Origin: Anaerolinea sp.
GTDB taxonomy: Bacteria; Chloroflexota; Anaerolineae; Anaerolineales; Anaerolineaceae
Assembly (NCBI GenBank): GCA_020725865.1
Contig: DYEC01000001.1
Span: forward strand, 1-64,000
Direction: 5' to 3'
DNA length: 64,000 bases
The notes beneath the pieces were generated by a model, which was not told where the DNA came from, did no database searches, and was given only the letters and a program-made list of their open reading frames with translations. Both the position numbers and the translations under genes were made by a program. This document shows, piece by piece, positions 36,296 to 44,880 of this stretch (positions are counted from its first letter, which is position 1; each line of letters begins with the position of its first letter).

Positions 36296-37584
36296 AGGCT
36301 GCGCACTCCTTTCAGTCCATCTTGCGCCAGCGCCAGCAGTGAAAGGTGGCTGTTCTTCAGACTTTGCATGACCATTGGCAAGAGATGTTGTTTTGGCACT
36401 CCTTCATGCTGATAAATAGCTGTCATGAGAGATGCCAGAAATTCAGGATAAACTTTATAGAGCCGTTCGTTTTTCATAAAGTCCGGCGCTCCGGCATAGG
36501 TCTGCATGTCTTTCAAAACAAAAGATTCTGCCATCAGGCGCTGATAAACGCCCAAAGTTTGGACGCTGAAGTCGTTTTTCTTTTTGGCTTCGAGAACTGC
36601 TTCAGCGGCAGCTATACCTGACCCAATTGCCAGGTCCATTCCACGCACAACGAAGCCGTTGTTGACAGATAAACCAGCGGCGTCTCCAACGACCAGTAAG
36701 CCATCCATATACAGACGTGGCATCATTGCCAGACCACCTTCTGGCACGAGGTGAGCGCCATATTCCAGGAGCTTCCCGCCTCGTATTAATGGTGCTATGG
36801 AAGGATGGGCAAGGAAATCTTCGATTACTTCAGCGGGTCTGAGTCCGGTTTCAATTAACTCATCCAGATGCATGACCAGCCCAATCGAGATGCTCTCCTG
36901 ATTGGTGTATAGGAAACCACCGCCCGCGACACCGCGCGTGGCAAACCCAACCAGACCGTAGGCGACTCCCTCATTCCCACTGAGGCGAAATCGCTCTTCA
37001 ATCGTCTCGCGTGGCAGACCGATTAATTCCTTTACGCCCACTGCCAAATGAGCCGGATTGAAACGACCACGCAACCCAAGCTGTTGCGCCAGGAAAGAAT
37101 TGGCACCGTCTGCCAGGATGATGACATCAGCGCCCATTTCCTCATCCCCGGCCGCAATGCCAACCGCTCTGCCATTTTCGACAATGACACGGTCAACCTT
37201 AATCCCCGGAACCAGCATAGCACCAGCCTGTTCTGCCTGCTCCCCCAGCCAGCGGTCGAACTTGCCCCGTAAGACTGAGAAGGCATTATAGGGTTGCTCG
37301 TTGAATACCTGCGATCTGAAATCAATGTTGAAGGAAGCGTTTTCACTCATAAAGCTGATGATCTGATTAGTGATGTAACGTTCAACAGGGGCTTCCTTCC
37401 AGTATTCCGGAATCAGTTTCTCGAGAACACGTCCATACAACACACCGCCGCTCAGATTTTTGGAACCGGGGTATGGACCGCGTTCAACCAGAACGACTTC
37501 CAACCCCTCCTTTGCTAGCTTATAAGCGGCGGCGCTGCCTGCCAGTCCTGCACCGACAATGATGACATCAAATTTTTCTTCCAT
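36292..37584 (-). CDS. fixC: FixC flavoprotein (ETF-quinone-oxidoreductase-like)
   Basis: About 430 residues from the ATG at 37584 (MEEKFDVIIVGAG); GAGG lies upstream and an earlier in-frame GTG overlaps it. FAD-binding GAGLAGSAAA at the N-terminus, VVGDAAGLS near residue 290. With FixX it forms the quinone-side module of the electron-bifurcating Fix complex, which also lowers the potential of electrons to ferredoxin or flavodoxin. Confidence 0.93.
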   Translation of the reverse strand: MEEKFDVIIVGAGLAGSAAAYKLAKEGLEVVLVERGPYPGSKNLSGGVLYGRVLEKLIPEYWKEAPVERYITNQIISFMSENASFNIDFRSQVFNEQPYNAFSVLRGKFDRWLGEQAEQAGAMLVPGIKVDRVIVENGRAVGIAAGDEEMGADVIILADGANSFLAQQLGLRGRFNPAHLAVGVKELIGLPRETIEERFRLSGNEGVAYGLVGFATRGVAGGGFLYTNQESISIGLVMHLDELIETGLRPAEVIEDFLAHPSIAPLIRGGKLLEYGAHLVPEGGLAMMPRLYMDGLLVVGDAAGLSVNNGFVVRGMDLAIGSGIAAAEAVLEAKKKNDFSVQTLGVYQRLMAESFVLKDMQTYAGAPDFMKNERLYKVYPEFLASLMTAIYQHEGVPKQHLLPMVMQSLKNSHLSLLALAQDGLKGVRSL

Positions 37585-37599
37585 AAGCAGATGCCTCAC

Positions 37600-38553
37600 T
37601 CACTTACGGGCTTTAAGGGCTTTGATCAGTTCTGGGACGATCGCATATAGATCACCGACAATCCCGTAGTCTGCTTGTGCGAACAGGGGTGCCTCTTCAT
37701 CCTTATTGATAGCAACCACCACGCGGCTTTCTGTGATGCCCACCGTATGCTGTGCCTGTCCGGAGACGCCAATACCCAGGTATAAATCAGGCTTAATGAA
37801 GGCGCCGGAGACCCCAATGTAACGCTCGCGCGGCAGCCAGTCTAACCCTTCGCAGAGCGGGCGTGTAGCGCCTACTTCGGCTTCCAATAAGCCTGCCAGC
37901 TCAAAGATCATATCCAGGTCCTCTTTCTTTTGCAAACCGCGGCCGGGGCAGACGACCTTTTTCGCTGCTGCGAGGTTCACTGTTGAAGGGGGTTTGGGTT
38001 TGCGTTCACGCAGGGTCCAGCGTGTTTTGGGTTCGATGAATGGCACCTGAATGATCTCACCCTGACGTGATGGATCTGCTGCCAGTGGTTCAAAGATTCC
38101 CAGTCCGAATGTGGCAATCATTGTCTCTGTGGCTGATTTTTCAACCCGGACTGCACCGCCCCCAAAGATGAGATGGGATGCCTGAATCACATCACCCTCA
38201 ACAAAAAATTTCTTGACGTCGGTGATCACCGTTGTATCCAGGGCCGCGCCCAATCGCCCAGCAACCGCTTTACCACGCTTACTGGCGCCAATCAGTAGTG
38301 CACACGGTTTATGGGATTGCACCAGCCCGGCAATGGTTGGGACAAAATCCTCAACTAATTTGTCTGCTTTCTCGCCCAACCAGAAGACCTTATCGGCGCC
38401 TTGAGCCAGAGCAGCTTTTGCGGATGTTTCGTCGCCAACCACGATGGCAGCTACTCCTCCGCCGGTGGCTTCTGCCAGCGTGCGTGCTCCCGCCAGCAGT
38501 TCAGCCTGGAGAGAAGTTTTTTCTGAAAATACCCACAGGTCTTTGACAGCCAT
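37600..38553 (-). CDS. fixB: FixB, electron transfer flavoprotein alpha subunit
   Basis: 317 residues, standard. The C-terminal FAD domain shows RPLCEGLDWLP, GVSGQAQHTVG, SRVVVAINKDEEAPLF and ADYGIVGD. It carries the electron-transferring FAD and pairs with FixA. AGGAGGTATAAC precedes the ATG; 10 bases separate it from fixA and 15 from the chosen fixC start. Confidence 0.95.
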   Translation of the reverse strand: MAVKDLWVFSEKTSLQAELLAGARTLAEATGGGVAAIVVGDETSAKAALAQGADKVFWLGEKADKLVEDFVPTIAGLVQSHKPCALLIGASKRGKAVAGRLGAALDTTVITDVKKFFVEGDVIQASHLIFGGGAVRVEKSATETMIATFGLGIFEPLAADPSRQGEIIQVPFIEPKTRWTLRERKPKPPSTVNLAAAKKVVCPGRGLQKKEDLDMIFELAGLLEAEVGATRPLCEGLDWLPRERYIGVSGAFIKPDLYLGIGVSGQAQHTVGITESRVVVAINKDEEAPLFAQADYGIVGDLYAIVPELIKALKARK

Positions 38554-38563
38554 GTTATACCTC

Positions 38564-39340
38564 CTAAAGGACGCCCTCTTTACTGAGATAACCGATTAGG
38601 GTTTGCACTGCCTCATCTGGTTTGGCGGTGATTTTGATCCGTTTGCGGTCCACCTGTTTGGGTGAGCGGACATTTAGCACCTCGATTCGTTTTTCTGCTT
38701 TTCCTGCCAGCTCAAGATCACTCAATTTCCATTCTGTAATTGGTTTCTTACCAGCTTTGAGTATTTCTTTCATGGTGGGTAGACGAGGTTGGTTGATATC
38801 AGTGGTGACCGAAATCACAGCCGGTAGAACGGTTTCCAGCACTTCGACTTCATCCTCTAAACTACGATCAACGATCAATTTGCCATCGGCAACTTCGACT
38901 TTACTCACTGCGTTGATGGTAGGTAAACCAAGCAGTTCGCCCAATTGCAACCCAACCTGCTGGAAATAGAGGTCGGCTGAACCCTCGCCACAAATAACCA
39001 GATCGAATTCACCCATTTTACGGATTGCAGCCGCCAGAGTTTGAGCGGTCAGGTGCGTATCTGATTCTGACAGTGCGTCATCAATTACGAGATATAGTTC
39101 ATCTGGCCCTCGTGAGAGCACATCTTTCTTGCCTTTGGAGTTGGACAATTGACTGCCACCAACGCTTAAAGCCATGACCTTTCCACCATGAGCTTCGACA
39201 AGCTGGACGGCAGTCTCGATCGCCATCAAGTCGTACTCGCTGATGACCCATTCTGCCTGTTCAAATGAAATCGAGCCATCTGGTTTGGCAATAATATCCT
39301 CTGGATCGGGAACAAATTTGTAACAAACAATAATGTTCAT
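38564..39340 (-). CDS. fixA: FixA, electron transfer flavoprotein beta subunit
   Basis: 258 residues. N-terminus IIVCYKFVPDPEDI and the CGEGSADLYFQQVG nucleotide-binding segment near 123 are characteristic of Fix/Etf beta subunits. In bifurcating members this subunit holds the bifurcating FAD and binds NADH. First of the fixABCX genes; AGGAGGTTGA precedes the ATG. Confidence 0.95.
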   Translation of the reverse strand: MNIIVCYKFVPDPEDIIAKPDGSISFEQAEWVISEYDLMAIETAVQLVEAHGGKVMALSVGGSQLSNSKGKKDVLSRGPDELYLVIDDALSESDTHLTAQTLAAAIRKMGEFDLVICGEGSADLYFQQVGLQLGELLGLPTINAVSKVEVADGKLIVDRSLEDEVEVLETVLPAVISVTTDINQPRLPTMKEILKAGKKPITEWKLSDLELAGKAEKRIEVLNVRSPKQVDRKRIKITAKPDEAVQTLIGYLSKEGVL

Positions 39341-39410
39341 TCAACCTCCTGCTTAATCAGACCGCATTGCCGAGTGATGGCTTTTTGGTCATATTATCTT
39401 AGTTGGCGAT

Positions 39411-39451
39411 TGTCCAGAGCAAGAGGGTATGGCTATCTCTTGCTCTGGACA
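39411..39451 (-). other. Perfect 15-bp intercistronic hairpin
   Basis: Arms TGTCCAGAGCAAGAG (39411-39425) and its exact complement (39437-39451), 11-base loop, 21 bases past the hydratase stop and upstream of fixA. No U-run. Likely an mRNA processing or stability element dividing the acyl-CoA and fix halves of the operon. Confidence 0.7.
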
Positions 39452-39472
39452 TCCAAGTTTTATAAAACAGAG

Positions 39473-40258
39473 CTATTTGCCCTTGTAGACAGCCTTGCGT
39501 TTTTCAATGAATGCTGCGACACCTTCTTTGAAGTCTTCACTCTTCATGACAATTTCCAGTGCTAACGCTTCCAGGTCATAGAACTGTTCCAGCGACATGC
39601 CCCAGCCCCGGTCAATGAACGTCTTGATGAGTTTATAGGAGAGTAGGGGCCCGCTTGCCAGTTTTTTGGCAAATTCAAGCGTTTTTGGCATCAGTTCTTC
39701 GGGTGGGAAAATTTTTTGGGCGATGCCAAGGCGATACATCTCTTGTGCGTCAATGATCTCAGCACTGAAGCAAAGCTCTTTGGCTTTGTAAGGACCGACC
39801 ACTCGCGGCAGGAACCACAGGTTGCCGCAATCGGGGACCATGCCGATATTGGTATAAATCTCAGAGAAGCGGGCTTTCTCAGAGGCATAGATTACATCGC
39901 AAGCGAGCGCAACTCCTGCGCCACCGCCAGCCGCAATGCCGTTAAGCGCGCAGATGACCGGTTTCTCGATACCTTGTATCGCCTGTATTGTTCTTCCCAG
40001 TTTACGGCCGGCGACATAATCAAGTTGAAGATTGCCTTCCAGCATATCGTTGATGTCTCCACCCGCGCTGAATGCTTTGCCGGCGCCGGTCAGTACAACC
40101 ACTTTTACGGCGTCATCTTTGCGTAATGCATCAAATGCCTCACCAAGCTCATCCAGCATTTTCATGCTGAGCGGGTTCAGCTTGTCAGGTCGGTTCAAGG
40201 TGACAATTGCAACGCCGTCTTCTATGACGATATCCAGTGTTTCAAATGTGTACGCCAT
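39473..40258 (-). CDS. Enoyl-CoA hydratase/isomerase (crotonase family)
   Basis: 261 residues from the ATG at 40258 (AAGGA upstream; an earlier in-frame start lacks a site). Oxyanion-hole segments GKAFSAGGDI near 66 and NGIAAGGGAGVALACD near 104; the acidic pair region reads SEIYTNIGMVPDCG, with Asp at the second site as in several hydratases and isomerases. In cai-type operons this position is held by CaiD (crotonobetainyl-CoA hydratase); sequence alone is more like general PaaB/PaaG members. Likely hydrates or isomerises an enoyl-CoA made from the acyl-CoA of this operon. Confidence 0.88.
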   Translation of the reverse strand: MAYTFETLDIVIEDGVAIVTLNRPDKLNPLSMKMLDELGEAFDALRKDDAVKVVVLTGAGKAFSAGGDINDMLEGNLQLDYVAGRKLGRTIQAIQGIEKPVICALNGIAAGGGAGVALACDVIYASEKARFSEIYTNIGMVPDCGNLWFLPRVVGPYKAKELCFSAEIIDAQEMYRLGIAQKIFPPEELMPKTLEFAKKLASGPLLSYKLIKTFIDRGWGMSLEQFYDLEALALEIVMKSEDFKEGVAAFIEKRKAVYKGK

Positions 40259-40320
40259 AGCTGTATCCTTTTTGTGTTTAGAACTCGGCTTTGGCATGAT
40301 AAGCCGTTTTCCTGTTTGCC

Positions 40321-40369
40321 CTCAGGGTTCCGGCGATGGATCAAGGATGACGACTAGCGGAACCCTGAG
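40321..40369 (-). other. Perfect 12-bp intercistronic hairpin
   Basis: CTCAGGGTTCCG (40321-40332) pairs exactly with 40358-40369 around a 25-base loop, in the 186-base gap between the CoA-transferase and hydratase genes. No U-run on the minus strand. Confidence 0.65.
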
Positions 40370-40444
40370 AGTTAAGAATGCTGATCGTGCGAGGCGATAT
40401 CGGCTAGGAATAGGTGATGTATCCTCGTCAGGCGATCTAATGAC

Positions 40445-41668
40445 CTAATGGCAGCCTTTGCCAGCTTTCAGAACGCCCTTCTGATAGAGCTCTTCGATTT
40501 TCTCGTCGCTATAGCCGAACTCGCGCAGAAGATCGTCGTTGTCCATTCCATACAGCGGCGCACCGCGCCAGATCTTGCTGGGGTTTTTCTTGAAGCGCGG
40601 CACAGTGTTGACACCCTTGACCTTGCCGTATTGTGGATCTTCCCATTCGGTGAAGACCTCGCGAGCAATATAGTGTGGGTTCTTTTCTGCCATTTGTACA
40701 TTGAGAATGATGCTACAGGGCACTTCGGCTTCCAGGAAGATCTTGTCCACTTCCTCGGCAGTGTGCTGATCACAGAAACGCTGAATAGCTTCATCGAGTT
40801 TTGTACCGGCAGGAGTTCCACGCAGGGCAAGTTGCATTCCGGGCGGGAAGTCCGGGTCGTTTTCCAATCCGATCAATGGCAGGCCACGTTTCATGGGACC
40901 ACCACCTACCAGTCCAATGAAAACGTAATTGCCATCCTTGCACTTGTAAGCGCTGTAGCCAGCAAACTTTGGATCGGCATTGCCAAAGCGCGGTATAACC
41001 TCGCCGTCCTGGAAGTAGGTCATTGGATAATGGAGCTGAATCTTCATCATCATCTCAAACTGGGCAATGTCAATACTCTCGCCTTTTCCGGTTTTCTGGA
41101 CATTGATGTAAGCTGCCAGTGCTGCCCAGCAGGCATTTAGCGCAGTAACATAGTCGCAGGTGTAGGGCACAGCACGCATGGGCGGATTGGGTTCTGGCAT
41201 ACCGTTGATGAACATGTAGCCACCAAATGCCTGTCCGATGGCGTCATAGGAAGCCCGTGAAACGTAATTCGGATCGCCTTCCTGTCCAAAACCGGATACG
41301 TGGACAATGACCAGTTTTGGATTTTCTTTCCAAAGGACCTCATCTGTCAACCCCCATTTCGCATATGTGCCACCCTTGGAAGATTCCATCCAGATATCCG
41401 CCCAGCGAATAAGCTTCAAGAAAATTTCTTTGCCTTCCGGGGTGGGAATGTTGAGTGCCATTGTTAGTTCGTTGCGATGTTCCTGATTCCATGCATATCG
41501 AATTGCCCGGCAGGTGTCCGGCGCAACTGCGCTTTCAACATGGATTACGGTAGCACCTGCTTCAGCCATCAGCATTGCTGCGAAGGGCTGTGCAACTACA
41601 GTCCCGGTGCTGAGAACCTTCAGCCCCGAGAGCTGACCAAATTTTGGGACATCACTTGTTTTTGCCAT
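40445..41668 (-). CDS. CaiB/BaiF-type (class III) CoA-transferase
   Basis: 407 residues, close to the 405 of E. coli CaiB as I remember it, with extended resemblance: PKFGQLSGLKV, TDEVLWKENPKLVI, HVSGFGQEG, YTCDY (its Asp matches the catalytic aspartyl-CoA residue), GKGESIDIAQFE and KNPSKIWRGAPLYGMD. It moves CoA between a carboxylic acid and an acyl-CoA. The CaiB-specific tail motif suggests a carnitine- or betaine-like substrate, but other anaerobic acids cannot be excluded. GAGAGGTATAACC precedes the ATG. Confidence 0.9.
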   Translation of the reverse strand: MAKTSDVPKFGQLSGLKVLSTGTVVAQPFAAMLMAEAGATVIHVESAVAPDTCRAIRYAWNQEHRNELTMALNIPTPEGKEIFLKLIRWADIWMESSKGGTYAKWGLTDEVLWKENPKLVIVHVSGFGQEGDPNYVSRASYDAIGQAFGGYMFINGMPEPNPPMRAVPYTCDYVTALNACWAALAAYINVQKTGKGESIDIAQFEMMMKIQLHYPMTYFQDGEVIPRFGNADPKFAGYSAYKCKDGNYVFIGLVGGGPMKRGLPLIGLENDPDFPPGMQLALRGTPAGTKLDEAIQRFCDQHTAEEVDKIFLEAEVPCSIILNVQMAEKNPHYIAREVFTEWEDPQYGKVKGVNTVPRFKKNPSKIWRGAPLYGMDNDDLLREFGYSDEKIEELYQKGVLKAGKGCH

Positions 41669-41734
41669 GGTTATACCTCTCTAGATAAAATTTATGGTTT
41701 TAATATCAATCTAACAGGTACCTGTGCATAGGCA

Positions 41735-42889
41735 TTATTTTTTGAATTTCTTGAGCAGTTGCGGACCGGCTATGTTGTACATAATCTGATCAGTTCCGCC
41801 ACCAATGCGCATGACGCGTACATCACGCCACAGGCGCTGGATACGGTGTGCCATCATGTATCCCAGACCACCCATGATTTGCATGGCATCATCAATAACT
41901 TCAAATGAAGCCTGCGTGATGTATAGCTTTGCCATGGCATGTTCGTGGCGCACAGGCATTCCATTGTCCATCATCCATGCCACCTTATAGCAATAGTTCT
42001 TCATGTTTTCGATCTTGATTGCCATGTCAGTGATCATTTTCTGGATCATCTGGAAGTTGCCAATCGGCTGGCCGAACTGAACACGCTGGTTGGCATACGT
42101 GGCGGCATCCTCAAAGGCAGCTTCGGCAGCGCCGATGCAGGAGGCAGAGAGCACGATGCGCTCAATCTCGAAGTTCGCCATCAGTTGCATCCAGCCGTTA
42201 TTAAGCTGTCCTACAAGGGCATTCTTTGGCAATCGAACGTCATCCAGGAAAACCTCACAGGTTGGTACCGACCACCAGCCAACTTTAGGCAATGGGTTGA
42301 TGCGAACCCCCGGTGTGTTGGTAGGTAGCAGGAACATGGACATGCCCTTATAAGGATTTTCAATTTGTGGGTCACGCGTCATGAGCAGGATATATTTAGC
42401 TACATTAGAAATTGTGCAGTAAATTTTTTGCCCATTGATGACCCATTCCTCGTCGCCTTCGAGAACTGCTCGTGTTTTCAGTCCCGCGGCGTCAGAGCCA
42501 GCCTGTGGTTCACTGATGCCCAGTGCGACTGGCGGGTCGCCGCGGCAAATGCCGCCCAGGACAGTACTTTTCTGCTCTTCTGAGCCAAATTGTTCGATAT
42601 CACGGATAGTGATCACCCCCAGTCCATAGATAACGCCCAGCGGAAAGGCGTATTTACCTAACACCTCAGCAACCAGGCATTGTGTCAGCACGTCAGCTGG
42701 TGTGCCGCCATACTTTTCAGAGATGCCCAGTCCCAGAAAACCATTGTCTGCCAGTGCTTTCCAGGGTTTCCAGGGGAATTCATGCTTTTCATCTAGCTCG
42801 GCGATCAGGCTTTCTGGTGCCTCTCGTTCAAGCAGGTCGGTGAGGCTTTGGATCAATAGCTCTTGCTCTTCGGTAAATTTGAAGTCCAT
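41735..42889 (-). CDS. Acyl-CoA dehydrogenase family flavoprotein (CaiA-like)
   Basis: 384 residues. MDFKFTEEQELLI start, GISEPQAGSDAAG (FAD/substrate), GWMQLMANFEIERI and QIMGGLGYMMAHRIQRLWRDVRVMRI near the C-terminus, as in the family. Next to CaiB- and fixABCX-type genes it probably works as an acyl-CoA dehydrogenase or, as CaiA does, an enoyl-CoA reductase taking electrons from the Fix flavoprotein. First coding gene of the operon; AAAGGATGG lies before the ATG. The last residues (GGGTDQIMYNIAG) carry the usual RIGGGxxE-like loop with D instead of E. Confidence 0.9.
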   Translation of the reverse strand: MDFKFTEEQELLIQSLTDLLEREAPESLIAELDEKHEFPWKPWKALADNGFLGLGISEKYGGTPADVLTQCLVAEVLGKYAFPLGVIYGLGVITIRDIEQFGSEEQKSTVLGGICRGDPPVALGISEPQAGSDAAGLKTRAVLEGDEEWVINGQKIYCTISNVAKYILLMTRDPQIENPYKGMSMFLLPTNTPGVRINPLPKVGWWSVPTCEVFLDDVRLPKNALVGQLNNGWMQLMANFEIERIVLSASCIGAAEAAFEDAATYANQRVQFGQPIGNFQMIQKMITDMAIKIENMKNYCYKVAWMMDNGMPVRHEHAMAKLYITQASFEVIDDAMQIMGGLGYMMAHRIQRLWRDVRVMRIGGGTDQIMYNIAGPQLLKKFKK

Positions 42890-42970
42890 ACTTTACCATC
42901 CTTTCTAGTTGATTGATAAATAGTTTGGCAGGTTTGTGAATATTCCTGCAAGATTTTGGGGCGAACACAC

Positions 42971-43011
42971 AAAAAAACCACTGCCGGCATATCCCTGGCA
43001 AGTGGTTGTCA
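42971..43011 (-). terminator. Intrinsic terminator in the gap upstream of the acyl-CoA dehydrogenase gene
   Basis: On the minus strand CCACTTGCCAGG, 6-base loop, CCGGCAGTGG with one bulge, then TTTTTTTGTGTG. It begins about 12 bases after the stop of the short open frame at 43023, so it seems to end the transcript coming from the lipoate operon or from that frame. Confidence 0.75.
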
Positions 43012-43022
43012 ACAAAAGGAAT

Positions 43023-43250
43023 TTACTGTAACTCATCATATGAATCCAGAAGATTTTTAACATGTGCTTTTATATGTGACTGATTTTCGGGCAACAGTAA
43101 ACCCCTCCCTTTGCCGCGAATCTTTTCTCGTGGCAGGGATAATATTTTGTCCTGTTCACCAATAATCAACGCGGGGTCTTGCTTCTTAGCAGGAGCACAT
43201 TCACCCTGTAACTTTATCTTCGCGCAGGAATGATGGCTTATGAAGTATCT
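43023..43250 (-). pseudogene. Short open frame or 3' remnant of a gene (75 codons, no clear start)
   Basis: Stop-free from 43250 to a TAA at 43025-43023. The translation looks protein-like: HHSCAKIKLQGECAPAKK near the start, IIGEQDKILSLPREKIRGKG, then LLLPENQSHIKAHVKNLL and a DSYDELQ end. There is no ATG or GTG; TTG at codon 28 is the only usual alternative start and lacks a Shine-Dalgarno. A terminator follows immediately. It may be a gene that lost its 5' end, or a small protein with an unusual start. I do not recognise it. Confidence 0.4.
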
Positions 43251-43396
43251 TTAATCACAATAAAAATGTGACACGATTCATAATTGTACAAAAAATATGC
43301 TCCCCCTCTAAACCAAGAGAATATCAAAACCTATCTTCTCCCACATTCTGGATTTGGCTTGTGAAATTCCGTGGTAGCTTGTACATTTTGTTACAG

Positions 43397-43801
43397 CTAT
43401 CTGTTGATGCTCTGACGTTTCTGTTCCAGGCGTTCCTTAAAGCGCTGCTCATCAATAATAAAGCGCTCATGTTCTCCTTCGGCGATCTTTTCCACCTCAT
43501 CCCAGGCTTCGACTCGGAAGCGTAGTCGTCGTCCTTCTACCTCCAGCAGTTCTGCTCGCGTGCGAATTTTCATACCAACTGGCGTGGCTGCTAGATGACG
43601 CACATTAACCAGTGCACCAACAGTGGTTTGCCCTTTTGCCAAATGCTTGGCAACTGTAATGCGGGCTGTTTGTTCCAGCAACTGGATCAGGCGTGGTGTT
43701 CCAAGCACCGGCGGTAGTTCTCCACCGGTCATAGAGGCGGCAGTATCGCTTTCTTGCACGGTCAGGTTTAACTCATTGGTCAATCCAACTTCGATGGTCA
43801 T
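43397..43801 (-). CDS. FlK-like thioesterase (hot-dog fold)
   Basis: 134 residues from the ATG at 43801 (MTIEVGLTNE; GGGAGA 6 bases upstream), preferred to a longer frame that overlaps the ligase gene. Hot-dog motifs as in fluoroacetyl-CoA thioesterase relatives: PPVLGTPRLIQLLEQTA with the catalytic Glu, VGALVNVRHLAATPVG and a C-terminal GEHERFII strand. Hydrolyses an acyl-CoA; substrate unknown. 35 bases after the lipoate ligase gene and probably in its operon. Confidence 0.85.
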   Translation of the reverse strand: MTIEVGLTNELNLTVQESDTAASMTGGELPPVLGTPRLIQLLEQTARITVAKHLAKGQTTVGALVNVRHLAATPVGMKIRTRAELLEVEGRRLRFRVEAWDEVEKIAEGEHERFIIDEQRFKERLEQKRQSINR

Positions 43802-43836
43802 GTTTGATCTCCCAAGTGTAATGGCATGGCAACGTG

Positions 43837-44583
43837 CTATCGCATGGCAATCCATGAATGGGTGCTGTATTTTTGTTCTGCAAGCTGCCTAGCGCGCTTC
43901 AATTCTTCATCGGTATAGTCACCGTATTCTGTTTCCAGATTGTTGCGGAAAGCGGTTTCAAGAGCAGTTACAACCTCTTGGAAAGAGACCGAGAGAATGT
44001 CTGAAATGCTGGTGACGCGTTTTTTGACACTACGGATAAGTTTGTCAGATATCTTTTCTTCACTGACTGTTAGCAGGGTGAACATTTTTTCCACATCTAC
44101 CCGGTATAGGATGGTACCGTGCTGCAATAAAACCCCTTGCTTGCGTGCCTGAGCGTTGCCGGAGATTTTTCTGCCATCCACAATAATGTCGTTGATGGGT
44201 TGAAAACTGCCCTCAATGCCCAAGAGTTGTAGTGCTTCGATTAAGTAACCACAGATTAGACGATAAGATTGGATCAGGTCATCCGGGAACAAGGCGAGTG
44301 GTGCCAAGAGGCTGTATGTGATTTCGCCGTCACAGTCATGATAAACTGCTCCGCCGCCGGTAATGCGGCGGACAACGTCCACGCCCTGCCGACGACAGGC
44401 TTCCAGATTGACCTCGTATTCCAGTCCTTGGAAGTACCCGATAGAAACAGCGGAAGGCTTCCAGCCGTAAAGACGAATAGTGGGCGGGGTTGTGCCAGTT
44501 CGAATACCTTCCATGATTGTCTCATCCAGCGCCATATTCATATAGGCATTGAAATAGCGGAAGGGAATCATGCGATATCTCAT
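43837..44583 (-). CDS. lplA: Lipoate-protein ligase A, catalytic domain
   Basis: 248 residues: only the BPL/LPL catalytic domain. Lipoyl-AMP motifs RRITGGGAVYHD near 73-84 and DGRKISGNAQ with the catalytic Lys near 142. It activates free lipoate with ATP and attaches it to E2 or GcvH proteins. Bacterial LplA usually carries its C-terminal accessory domain in the same chain; here that domain is encoded by the gene just upstream with an ATGA overlap, as in archaeal two-gene ligases. Confidence 0.92.
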   Translation of the reverse strand: MRYRMIPFRYFNAYMNMALDETIMEGIRTGTTPPTIRLYGWKPSAVSIGYFQGLEYEVNLEACRRQGVDVVRRITGGGAVYHDCDGEITYSLLAPLALFPDDLIQSYRLICGYLIEALQLLGIEGSFQPINDIIVDGRKISGNAQARKQGVLLQHGTILYRVDVEKMFTLLTVSEEKISDKLIRSVKKRVTSISDILSVSFQEVVTALETAFRNNLETEYGDYTDEELKRARQLAEQKYSTHSWIAMR

Positions 44584-44867
44584 GATTGCATTGCCTCTTC
44601 CAGGATATCAATCAAGTCTTGTGGGCTAAAGCCAACCAGCACAGCTTTTTCCCTGTTCAGGATATTTTGTACTTTTTCAATCAAGCTGGTTTTTTCCAAA
44701 GGCAGTAGTGCACCTGCCAAGGCATTTTCAATGACTGGGAGAACATCCTCTGGATAAAGAAAAAAGTCGCCGGTTATGATAACTTTTTCTAACCGCTCTC
44801 CGTATGTTATATCAACACGTACCAGCTTGCCGCCGGGAACCTTTTTGATCGCTTTTGCTTGTTTCAT
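44580..44867 (-). CDS. lplB: Lipoate-protein ligase accessory (C-terminal) domain, stand-alone
   Basis: 95 residues matching the LplA C-terminal domain: GGKLVRVDITYGERLEKV, TGDFFLYPED, and the LVGFSPQDLIDILEEAM end. In Thermoplasma such a separate subunit is required by the ligase to form lipoyl-AMP. Four-base overlap with lplA. The symbol follows archaeal ligase usage and is not octanoyltransferase LipB. Confidence 0.85.
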   Translation of the reverse strand: MKQAKAIKKVPGGKLVRVDITYGERLEKVIITGDFFLYPEDVLPVIENALAGALLPLEKTSLIEKVQNILNREKAVLVGFSPQDLIDILEEAMQS

Positions 44868-44880
44868 TACCGCTTATCGT

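Larger units (their letters stand above)
42890..43396. other. Long gap with a short open frame and a terminator
   Basis: 507 bases between the acyl-CoA dehydrogenase and thioesterase genes. It holds an intrinsic terminator (42971-43011) and, just upstream of it on the minus strand, a 75-codon open frame (43023-43250). The dehydrogenase promoter must lie between 42890 and about 42970; the dyad CTTGCAGG...CCTGCCAA (42925-42952) is a possible operator. Nothing else recognisable. Confidence 0.5.

Noticed and set aside
43081-43260. Riboswitch in the long gap upstream of the acyl-CoA dehydrogenase
   Set aside because: I could not fold or recognise a known aptamer, and the protein-like frame there explains the non-random sequence better.
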